Source of the DNA: Pseudomonadota bacterium
GTDB taxonomy: Bacteria > Pseudomonadota > Gammaproteobacteria > Burkholderiales > Casimicrobiaceae
Direction of reading: 5' to 3'
Length of the DNA: 5,289 bases
NCBI GenBank assembly: GCA_022709775.1
Contig: JAKLIE010000162.1
Span: forward strand, 1-5,289
Positions within the stretch are counted from its first letter, which is position 1; each line of letters opens with the position of its first letter. Under the pieces are notes generated by a model. The model was given only the letters and a program-made list of their open reading frames with translations. It searched no databases and was not told the DNA's origin. This document shows, in pieces, positions 1 through 5,289 of this stretch. The position numbers and the translations under genes were made by a program.

Positions 1-1
1 T

Positions 2-409
2 TCAGGTTTCATCGAGGAAGTCGTCGAGCGCGCGGCGGTCGCGCTTCGTGGGCCGGCCGGGAAACCGGGGGGCGGCGGCGGCCCTGCGCAGCGCGATCTC
101 CTTCTCGCGCGCGGCCACGCTCGCTTCGTCCTCGCGGTAGAGCTTCGCCGCCTCCGTCGCCGAGCCGCGACGCTCCGCGAGCGCGACGACCTCGACCTCC
201 CACGCGACGCTCCCCTTGCGCACGGCGACGCGGTCGCCGGCCTTGACGGCGCGCGACGGCTTCGCGCGCTCGCCGTCGACGCGCACTTGCCCGGTCTCGA
301 TGGCTTCGCACGCGAGCGCGCGCGTCCTGTAGAAGCGCGCGGCCCACAGCCACTTGTCGAGGCGAAACCGGCGAACCGCCGCCTCCGGCGCCTGGTCGCC
401 GCGGCTCAT
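2..409 (-). CDS. hslR: Hsp15, S4-domain ribosome-associated heat shock protein
   Basis: This 135-residue protein matches the Hsp15 family, which binds free 50S subunits still carrying a nascent chain and helps recycle stalled ribosomes in the cytoplasm. The S4 RNA-binding domain spans about residues 13-62. It begins with the family signature RLDKWLWAARFYRTR at 16-30 and continues with GQVRVDGERAKPSRAVKAGD. The segment SATEAAKLY (about 83-91) and the basic C-terminal tail with PTKRDRRALDDF also match E. coli Hsp15 in order and spacing, and the length is usual (E. coli about 133). The ATG at 409 is chosen because it gives this normal length. It has no visible Shine-Dalgarno sequence, but it overlaps the stop of a small upstream ORF as ATGA. 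The gene follows hslO, as the two are paired in E. coli, although the order is reversed here. The stop codon is at the window edge, so any further downstream genes are out of view. Confidence 0.95.
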   Translation of the reverse strand: MSRGDQAPEAAVRRFRLDKWLWAARFYRTRALACEAIETGQVRVDGERAKPSRAVKAGDRVAVRKGSVAWEVEVVALAERRGSATEAAKLYREDEASVAAREKEIALRRAAAAPRFPGRPTKRDRRALDDFLDET

Positions 410-474
410 GGCGCGTCGGGATCGGCGCAGGCGCGCTCGTCGGGCTCGAAGCGGCGGGGGAGGTGGAGGGACAT
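406..474 (-). CDS. possible 22-codon leader ORF coupling hslO to hslR
   Basis: A 22-residue ORF reads MSLHLPRRFEPDERACADPD followed by Ala-Pro. Its TGA overlaps the hslR ATG by four bases (ATGA). GC by codon position is 18/22, 12/22 and 20/22 for positions 1, 2 and 3, the pattern expected of real coding sequence in a GC-rich genome. Seven bases upstream of the ATG lies GGGGATC (482-488), which is one mismatch from GGTGATC, complementary to the end of 16S rRNA. The hslR start itself has no Shine-Dalgarno sequence, so ribosomes finishing this ORF could reinitiate on hslR. I recognise no family for the peptide. The evidence is positional and compositional only, and chance overlap in a short GC-rich spacer remains possible. 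Confidence 0.35.
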   Translation of the reverse strand: MSLHLPRRFEPDERACADPDAP

Positions 475-505
475 GGCGTGTGATCCCCGGTCGCCGCGGC
501 GCGTG

Positions 506-1393
506 CTAGAGGGCGCCGTCCCGGCGCGCGGCGGCCGCCTCGAAGAACGACCGCGCCTGCGCCGGCGTGTAGGTGTAGCGCCGTGCGCAGTACTCGCAGG
601 TCACCACGACCTCGCCCGTCTCGGCGAGCGCCGCCTCGACCTCGTCGCGGCCGGCGATGCGCAGCGCCTGCTCGACGCGGGCGTTCGAGCAGCGGCAGGC
701 GAAGCGCGGCGTGCGCGGTTCGAACACGCGCAGATCGCGGGCCGGGAACAGCGCGACGAGCACGCCGGTCGGGTCGTCGGCGGCGAAGAGGTCCTCCGCC
801 GACGCGCTGCCGACGACGCGCGCGGCCTCGTCCCACGCTCCGGCGTCGTCGTCGCGTGCGCCGGGCAGCCTCTGAACCAGAACGCCTCCGACGCGGCCGT
901 CGGTCGCGCACAGCGCGAGCCGACTTTCGATCTGCTCGGACGACGCGAGATAGTGCTGCAGCAGCGTCGCGACCGAGCCCGCCTCGAGCGCGACGATGCC
1001 CTGGTAGAGCGGCCCGTCCTCGGGATCGAGCGTGATCGCGAGGCGCGCCCGGGTCGCGTCGCCCGCCATCTCCGCCAGCGATGCGTCGGCCGCCAGCCGC
1101 GAGACGGCGTCGCGGTCCCACTGCGCGGTCGCGCGGAGCGAAAGCGCCTGGTCGCATTCGATCACCGCGAGCTTCACCGGGCCGGGCCCCGCGAGCTGGA
1201 CGACGAGCGAGCCGCGGAACTTGAGGCTCGCTGCCAGGAGCGTCGCGGCGGCGATGAGCTCGCCCAGCACCCGCTTCAGCGGTGCCGGGTAGTCGTGCGC
1301 GGCCAGCGCGTCGTGCACGGCAGTGTCCATGCGGACGCAGGCACCGCGCACGGCGGCGCCTTCGAGCACGAACGGGACGAGCGCGTCGGTCAT
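506..1393 (-). CDS. hslO: Hsp33, redox-regulated molecular chaperone
   Basis: This 295-residue protein is Hsp33, a cytoplasmic ATP-independent holdase that is activated when oxidants, especially together with heat, oxidise its zinc-bound cysteines. The N-terminal substrate-binding domain (about 1-180) carries family blocks such as GELIAAATLLAASLKFRG (44-61), LAGPGPVKLAV (68-78), a YQGIV motif (130-134) and SEQIESRL (152-159). The C-terminal redox switch has Cys233-X-Cys235, then 30 residues, then Cys266-X2-Cys269, inside the usual CXC-X27-32-CXXC range, so the switch looks intact. The length is normal (E. coli about 292). The ATG at 1393 is chosen because it gives the typical N-terminus and overlaps the upstream peptidase stop by one base (TGATG). 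No Shine-Dalgarno sequence is visible, which suggests translational coupling. The frame runs open upstream of 1393, but that part is a shadow of the peptidase gene. Confidence 0.96.
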   Translation of the reverse strand: MTDALVPFVLEGAAVRGACVRMDTAVHDALAAHDYPAPLKRVLGELIAAATLLAASLKFRGSLVVQLAGPGPVKLAVIECDQALSLRATAQWDRDAVSRLAADASLAEMAGDATRARLAITLDPEDGPLYQGIVALEAGSVATLLQHYLASSEQIESRLALCATDGRVGGVLVQRLPGARDDDAGAWDEAARVVGSASAEDLFAADDPTGVLVALFPARDLRVFEPRTPRFACRCSNARVEQALRIAGRDEVEAALAETGEVVVTCEYCARRYTYTPAQARSFFEAAAARRDGAL

Positions 1394-1962
1394 CAGCCGG
1401 CGAGCTTGAGCGTGTGGATCGACATGGGCAGCGCGGAGTTCCGGTCGAACGTCGCGCCGGCCTCGACGCCGACGCGCGCCACCGCCGCGGCGGTCTTCAT
1501 CCGCGGGTAGAGCGCGTTCATCGCGCCCAGCGCGAACTCGCGGCCCGACCCCACCGCCCAGAACCGCGTGTACTCGAACACCTCGCGCATCGAGTAGACG
1601 CCGAAGATTCCGTGCCCGTTCGCGATCAGCGCGGTGATCTGCGTCGACTCGTACGGGTCGTCCTCCTCCTCCTTCGGGTTCAGGAAATGCTGGTCCTTCA
1701 GGATCGGGTGGAGCTTGCGCAGCGTGTCGAAGATCGCCAGCCGGCCCGAGAAGTCGAGGTCCTCCCGGCTCGCGAGCAGGCTCTCGAACACGAGCTGGTG
1801 CGCGGCCGAGCCGCACAGCCCGAGGTAGGTCCCGCGGTAGTGCACGATCTTCTCCGGGCTCCGGTCGAACGCGGAGGCGAGCTTCAGGTCGCCGAACGTC
1901 GTGAGCGAGTCGGCGGCGATGGCGATTTCGTCGTGCTTGCGCACGGCAACGAGCGTGGTCAT
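1393..1962 (-). CDS. BPH-type proteasome-like peptidase (HslV-related Ntn hydrolase)
   Basis: This 189-residue protein is a proteasome beta-type Ntn hydrolase. After removal of Met1, the N-terminus TTLVAVR parallels TTIVSVR of HslV, with Thr2 as the expected nucleophile. Asp18 (AADS) aligns with HslV Asp17, Lys38 (PEKIV) probably with Lys33, and GSG at 138-140 with the GSG around Ser125. The start at 1962 is fixed by the need for Thr directly after Met. The rest differs from HslV: about four extra residues lie before the lysine, there is an acidic stretch EEEDD at 98-102, and the C-terminus is different. I therefore assign it to the BPH family (betaproteobacterial proteasome homologue), reported to form double heptameric rings, to descend from HslV and to lack a known unfoldase partner. 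A weak GGAA (1970-1973) lies seven bases upstream. Its stop overlaps the hslO start. The substrate is unknown. True HslV or Anbu is less likely, since no hslU is adjacent and the N-terminus does not look like Anbu. Confidence 0.85.
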   Translation of the reverse strand: MTTLVAVRKHDEIAIAADSLTTFGDLKLASAFDRSPEKIVHYRGTYLGLCGSAAHQLVFESLLASREDLDFSGRLAIFDTLRKLHPILKDQHFLNPKEEEDDPYESTQITALIANGHGIFGVYSMREVFEYTRFWAVGSGREFALGAMNALYPRMKTAAAVARVGVEAGATFDRNSALPMSIHTLKLAG

Positions 1963-1980
1963 TCGGGGGTTCCGGGCATT

Positions 1981-2000
1981 GCGCCGGAGTGCTCCGGCGC
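1981..2000 (-). promoter_or_regulatory. perfect inverted repeat upstream of the peptidase gene
   Basis: Two perfect 9-base arms, GCGCCGGAG and CTCCGGCGC, are separated by two bases. As RNA this would fold as an 8-bp stem with a four-base loop, ending 18 bases before the peptidase ATG. No U-tract follows on the minus strand, so it is not a standard intrinsic terminator. It lies in the 139-base gap (1963-2101) between gluQ and the peptidase gene, the only sizeable break in an otherwise overlapping set of genes. It could be a 5' leader hairpin, an mRNA-stabilising or attenuating structure, or an operator-like dyad. I see no convincing sigma-70 or sigma-32 promoter in the gap. The repeat itself is certain; any function is inference. 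Confidence 0.45.
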
Positions 2001-2101
2001 TTCGGGTGAAAGAGTCGCGGCGCGCTGCGTGGCTGCGTCGGGGCCGGCCGCCGGAGGACGGCTTGCGCAGGACGCCGACGCTCGAGCGCGGCAGGGGCGA
2101 A

Positions 2102-3025
2102 TCATACAGCGAGCGCCGGGCGCGGCGCCGGCAGCGCTTTCACCGGCGGCAGCCTCGCGGGCGACCACGCCGCGATCGCGTGCGTCCAGAACTCCGCGAG
2201 CGTGGCGGGCTCGACGTCGGGCTGGCCGAGAAATCGCCACGCCGCGACGAGCGCCGGAAGCGGATCGTCGGGCAGCGCGCGTGCGAGCGTCTGCTTGGAA
2301 AGCTTCCCGCCCGACGCGTTGACCGCGACCGGAACGTGCAGGTAGGACGGCGTCGGGACGCGAAGCGCGCGCTGCAGGTGGATCTGGCGCGGCGTCGACG
2401 CGAGCAGATCCGCGCCGCGCACGACGTGCGTCACGCGCTGGTCCGCGTCGTCGACGACGACGGCGAGCTGGTAGGCGGCAAGGCCATCCGCCCGGCGCAC
2501 GACGAAGTCGCCGACGTCGCGCGCGAGATCCTGCCGCTGCGGGCCCTGCAGGCGGTCGACGAACTCGACGACCTCGTCGTCGACCCGCAAGCGGATCGAG
2601 CGCTGCGCGCGCGATGCGCGTCCGGCGGGGATGCCGTGGCGGCAGGTGCCGGGATACACGCGCTCCCCCGTGGGCGCGAGCGGCGCGGTGTCGAGCTCGC
2701 GCCGCGTGCACGCGCACGGATAGACGAGGCCGAGCGCATCGAGCGCGGCCAGCGCGCTCCCGTAGCGCGCGCCGCGATCCGACTGCCGCACGACGGGCTC
2801 GTCGGCGGCGAAGCCGTATCGCACCAGCGTGTCGAGGATCCCGCGCTCGGCGCCCGGGACCGAGCGCGGCTCGTCGACGTCCTCGATCCGCACGAGCCAG
2901 CGTCCGCCGGCGGCGCGCGCGTCGCAGCAGCTCGCGAGCGCCGCGACGAGCGATCCGAAGTGCAGGGGGCCGGTGGGCGAGGGGGCGAAGCGCCCGACGG
3001 TCGGCGCGCGCGCCGCGCCGCTCAC
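2102..3025 (-). CDS. gluQ: glutamyl-Q tRNA(Asp) synthetase
   Basis: This 307-residue protein is a GluRS paralogue that lacks the anticodon-binding domain. It activates glutamate and attaches it to the queuosine base at position 34 of tRNA(Asp). The catalytic core begins with [16 protein letters not shown] (11-26), carrying the HIGH-like HFGS, and continues with [13 protein letters not shown] (42-54). A zinc site of the GluQ type is visible as Cys104, Cys106, Tyr124 and Cys128. Further family blocks are [12 protein letters not shown] (182-193), VVRGADLL (201-208) and the KMSKS-like KLSKQ (241-245). The length, about 300 residues, separates it from full GluRS (about 470). The GTG at 3025 is chosen because it gives the expected short lead before GRFAPSP and overlaps the transglycosylase stop as GTGA; the longer open frame upstream is a shadow. 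No Shine-Dalgarno sequence is evident, so translation is probably coupled. The Pro/Ala-rich C-terminal end is not conserved with E. coli. Confidence 0.95.
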   Translation of the reverse strand: MSGAARAPTVGRFAPSPTGPLHFGSLVAALASCCDARAAGGRWLVRIEDVDEPRSVPGAERGILDTLVRYGFAADEPVVRQSDRGARYGSALAALDALGLVYPCACTRRELDTAPLAPTGERVYPGTCRHGIPAGRASRAQRSIRLRVDDEVVEFVDRLQGPQRQDLARDVGDFVVRRADGLAAYQLAVVVDDADQRVTHVVRGADLLASTPRQIHLQRALRVPTPSYLHVPVAVNASGGKLSKQTLARALPDDPLPALVAAWRFLGQPDVEPATLAEFWTHAIAAWSPARLPPVKALPAPRPALAV

Positions 3026-3666
3026 CGCGCGGCGGGGACGGTCGCGGCGACGCCGATCGCGACGGGTGCCGACGCCGACGCGTAGCGCTGCATCGCCGAG
3101 ATGACCGCCGTCGGGTATTCGCCCCGCCCGAGGCTGCCGTTGTAGCGGCCGAGCGCCCGGTAGAGATCGCCGCCCTCGCGGTCGATGTAGTGCCGGAGGA
3201 TCGCGCAGCCGTAGCGGAGGTTCGTGCGCAGGTGGAACAGGTTGTGGCCCGGGCTTCCGATCAGGCGCGTCCAGAACGGCATCACCTGCATGTAGCCGCG
3301 CGCGTCCGCGACCGACACCGCGTACTTCTTGAAGCCGCTCTCGTGGTGCATGACCGCCAGCACGAGCTGCGGGTCCAGGCCGGCGCGCACCGCCTCGTAG
3401 TGCACGGTGCGCAGCATGTCGCGCCGCTCCTCCCCGTCGGGCACCCGGGACGCGAGGCGCTTGTCCATCTCCGCGATCCACGCGCGCGCGTCCGGCCGCT
3501 CCTCCCAGCCCGCCGGGACCGGCCGGTCGGAGATCGCCCGCGAGAGCACCGTCACCACCGACGGGGCGAGCGCCTCCTCGGCCTGCGCGCCGGCGGTGGC
3601 CGGCAGCGGGGCGAGCGCGACCGCCGTGGTCAGCACGGCCGCAAGGAGGGAGGGGAGGCGTCGCAT
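3022..3666 (-). CDS. secreted lytic transglycosylase, SLT domain
   Basis: This 214-residue protein is a soluble lytic transglycosylase-like murein hydrolase, expected to cleave the MurNAc-GlcNAc bond of peptidoglycan in the periplasm. A Sec signal peptide is clear: MRR, a hydrophobic core (about 4-21), then PATAGAQA with possible cleavage after Ala25, Ala27 or Ala29. No lipobox cysteine is present, so it is not an evident lipoprotein. The SLT domain spans about 84-200. The catalytic Glu109 lies in HHESGF, followed by the GYMQVMP motif (124-130, usually GLMQLMP), [13 protein letters not shown] (149-161) and the AYNAG-like [13 protein letters not shown] (173-185). The start is ambiguous: the bases read GTGATG, so a GTG at 3669 would add one residue and overlap the proS TGA by four bases. 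I prefer the ATG at 3666, which overlaps it by one. The gene lies directly downstream of proS and overlaps gluQ, suggesting one transcript. Confidence 0.92.
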   Translation of the reverse strand: MRRLPSLLAAVLTTAVALAPLPATAGAQAEEALAPSVVTVLSRAISDRPVPAGWEERPDARAWIAEMDKRLASRVPDGEERRDMLRTVHYEAVRAGLDPQLVLAVMHHESGFKKYAVSVADARGYMQVMPFWTRLIGSPGHNLFHLRTNLRYGCAILRHYIDREGGDLYRALGRYNGSLGRGEYPTAVISAMQRYASASAPVAIGVAATVPAAR

Positions 3667-5289
3667 CACGTCTGTAGTCGGCTTCCGAGCTTCCCGCGGA
3701 CGACCCCGGCGATGTCGGCAATCGGCACCGGGGTGGCCGCGGTGTCCCGGCGTCCCTGGTACTCGACCTTGCCTTCCTTCAGTCCCCGGTCGCCGATGGT
3801 GATCCGGTGCGGGATGCCCAGGAGCTCGAGATCAGCAAACATCACGCCAGGGCGCTCGCCCCGGTCGTCCAGCAGCACCTCGACCCCCTCGGCCTGCAGT
3901 TGGTCATGCAGGCGGTCGGCAAGTTCCCTGACGGCGTCGCTTCGGTCGTAGCCGATCGGGGCGATCGCGACGGTGAACGGCGCCATGGCCTCGGGCCAGA
4001 CGATGCCCCGCTCGTCGTGGTTCTGCTCGATCGCCGCGGCGACGACCCGCGTCACGCCGATGCCGTAGCAGCCCATCTCGATCAGGTGGGATTGCCCCTG
4101 CGCGTCGAGGTAGGTGGCCCCCATGTCCCGCGAATAGCGGGTTCCGAGCGCGAAGACGTGGCCGACCTCGATCCCGCGCAGGATCTCGAGCGTCCCCTTG
4201 CCGTCGGGCGAGGGGTCGCCCGCGACCACGTTCCGGAGGTCGGCGACCCCGTCGGGTTCGCGGCAATCGCGGCCGAAGTTGACGCCGGCCAGGTGGAACC
4301 CTTCCTCGTTCGCGCCGCAGACGAAGTCCGCCATCGCGGCGACCGTCCGGTCGGCGATCAGCGTCACGTCCTTCGGGATGCCGACGGGACCGAGGAAGCC
4401 GGGCGGGCAGCCGGTCGCCGCGCGGATCTCGGCCTCGGTCGCCCAGCGGAAGCCCTCGAGTCCGGCGATCTTGCCGACCTTCACCTCGTTCAACGTGTGG
4501 TCGCCGCGGATCAGCAGCATGGTGATGCGCGCCGGCTGGCCCTCGGTGTCGACCGCCAGCACGATGCACTTGACGCTCCGCGCGAGCGGCAGCCCGAGGA
4601 GCGCGGCGACGTCTTCGCAGGTCGTCTGCGTGGGCGTCTCGACCTTGCGCATCGCCTCCGCGGGCGCGGGGCGCGCCGCCGCCGGCGCGAGCGCCTCGGC
4701 CTGCTCGACGTTCGCCGCGTAGTCCGACTGCGGGCACCACGCGATCGCGTCCTCGCCGGCGTCGGCGAGCACCTGGAACTCGTGCGACGCGAAGCCGCCG
4801 ATCGCCCCGGTGTCCGCCTCGACCGCGCGGAACTTCAGGCCGAGCCTCGTGAAGATGCGCCCGTAGGCGTCGTACATCGCGCGGTAGCTCCGCATGAGCG
4901 CGTCGCGGTCGACGTCGAACGAGTACGCGTCCTTCATCAGGAACTCGCGGCCGCGCATCACGCCGAAGCGCGGGCGGATCTCGTCGCGGAACTTGACCTG
5001 GATCTGGTAGAGGTTGACCGGAAGCTGCCGGTAGCTCCTCACGTCCTTGCGGACGATGTCGGTGATCGGCTCCTCGTGCGTCGGGCCGAACAGGAAGTCG
5101 CGCTCGTGGCGATCCCTGATCTTGAGGAGCTGCGGGCCGAACTTGTCCCAGCGGCCGGTCTCCTGCCAGAGCTCGGCGGGAATCACGTGCGGCAGGTAGC
5201 ATTCGAGCGCGCCGGCGCGGTTCATCTCCTCGCGCACGATCTGCTCGGTCTTGCGCAGCGTGACGAGCCCCAGCGGCAGCCACGAATAG
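3666..5289 (-). CDS. proS: prolyl-tRNA synthetase, 5' end outside window
   Basis: This class II aminoacyl-tRNA synthetase charges tRNA(Pro) with proline in the cytoplasm. The frame is open to the window end and the first visible residues are [18 protein letters not shown], which correspond to about residue 40 of E. coli ProRS. About 40 N-terminal residues are therefore missing, and the GTG at 5237 is an internal valine, not the start. Of 540 visible residues, the catalytic core shows GPTHEE (68-73), motif 2 [10 protein letters not shown] (100-109), FLMKDAYSF (116-124) and motif 3 around [10 protein letters not shown] (405-414). Between them lies a YbaK-like insertion (about 212-345) that edits Ala-tRNA(Pro), with SVK at 238-240 and [10 protein letters not shown] at 261-270, making this the long bacterial form. 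The C-terminal anticodon-binding domain (about 437-540) includes [17 protein letters not shown]. The TGA at 3666-3668 lies within the start of the transglycosylase gene. Confidence 0.98.
   Translation of the reverse strand, partial: YSWLPLGLVTLRKTEQIVREEMNRAGALECYLPHVIPAELWQETGRWDKFGPQLLKIRDRHERDFLFGPTHEEPITDIVRKDVRSYRQLPVNLYQIQVKFRDEIRPRFGVMRGREFLMKDAYSFDVDRDALMRSYRAMYDAYGRIFTRLGLKFRAVEADTGAIGGFASHEFQVLADAGEDAIAWCPQSDYAANVEQAEALAPAAARPAPAEAMRKVETPTQTTCEDVAALLGLPLARSVKCIVLAVDTEGQPARITMLLIRGDHTLNEVKVGKIAGLEGFRWATEAEIRAATGCPPGFLGPVGIPKDVTLIADRTVAAMADFVCGANEEGFHLAGVNFGRDCREPDGVADLRNVVAGDPSPDGKGTLEILRGIEVGHVFALGTRYSRDMGATYLDAQGQSHLIEMGCYGIGVTRVVAAAIEQNHDERGIVWPEAMAPFTVAIAPIGYDRSDAVRELADRLHDQLQAEGVEVLLDDRGERPGVMFADLELLGIPHRITIGDRGLKEGKVEYQGRRDTAATPVPIADIAGVVRGKLGSRLQT

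Noticed and set aside
287..1510. Long plus-strand open frame of 407 codons opposite hslR and hslO.
   Set aside because: It is Arg/Ala-rich, matches no family I know and lies opposite two clearly conserved genes; high GC keeps antisense frames open.
1393..1962. Annotation as canonical HslV.
   Set aside because: The N-terminal catalytic region is HslV-like, but the later sequence, the extra residues and the absence of adjacent hslU fit the BPH family better.
2101..2106. TATGAT on the minus strand as a -10 box for the peptidase operon.
   Set aside because: No -35-like hexamer lies at suitable spacing (GGCGCC there), and it overlaps the gluQ stop; a chance match is likely.
2136..2147. GGTGAAAGCG on the minus strand as a sigma-32 -35 element.
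   Set aside because: It departs from CTTGAA and no CCCCAT-like -10 follows at the right distance.
1959..2717. Minus-strand frame ending MPGTPE with a stop overlapping the peptidase start, a possible coupling leader.
   Set aside because: Most of it is an out-of-frame shadow of gluQ. The terminal six-codon piece (from an ATG at 1979) has no supporting Shine-Dalgarno sequence or coding signal.
1282..3951. Further long plus-strand open frames (1282-2322, 1901-3085, 2614-3951).
   Set aside because: Their low-complexity Arg-rich translations overlap one another and run antisense to the peptidase, gluQ, the transglycosylase and proS. They are shadows.
5235..5237. GTG at 5237 as the proS start.
   Set aside because: The conserved ProRS sequence YSWLPLGL continues in frame upstream to the window end, so this codon is an internal valine.
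1..5289. CRISPR arrays, tRNA or rRNA genes, insertion sequences or phage genes.
   Set aside because: Reading both strands, I saw no regular direct repeats, RNA gene signatures or transposase-like proteins; nearly all sequence is accounted for by conserved chromosomal genes.

Overview
This is a very GC-rich window in which every credible gene is on the minus strand, so transcription runs from right to left. The gene content points to a betaproteobacterium, probably Burkholderiales or a relative. The strongest clue is a small proteasome-like Ntn hydrolase that resembles the betaproteobacterial proteasome homologue (BPH) family more than true HslV. Third codon positions are almost always G or C, and I see no sign of mobile DNA. 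Species-level assignment is not possible from the sequence.

Right half (5289 to 2102): a tightly packed cluster of three genes. It starts with proS (prolyl-tRNA synthetase, bacterial type with an inserted editing domain, 5' end outside the window). A short secreted lytic transglycosylase follows, and then gluQ (glutamyl-Q tRNA(Asp) synthetase). Each junction overlaps: proS stops inside the alternative starts of the transglycosylase, and gluQ begins with a GTG that shares four bases with the transglycosylase stop.

Middle (2101 to 1963): a 139-base gap, the only sizeable intergenic region. It holds a perfect 9+9 inverted repeat just upstream of the next gene and no convincing promoter or U-tract terminator.

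Left half (1962 to 2): a compact protein-quality-control cluster. It contains the BPH-type peptidase, hslO (redox-regulated holdase Hsp33, all four zinc/redox cysteines present) and hslR (Hsp15, binds stalled 50S subunits). The peptidase stop and the hslO start overlap as TGATG. Between hslO and hslR lies a possible 22-codon ORF whose stop overlaps the hslR start (ATGA) and which could couple translation of hslR.

The genes fall into two themes: tRNA charging plus cell-wall turnover upstream, and stress proteostasis downstream (a self-compartmentalising peptidase, an oxidative-stress chaperone and a ribosome-rescue factor). The most interesting point is the translational coupling of an orphan proteasome-like peptidase to Hsp33 and Hsp15, with no HslU-type unfoldase gene next to it.
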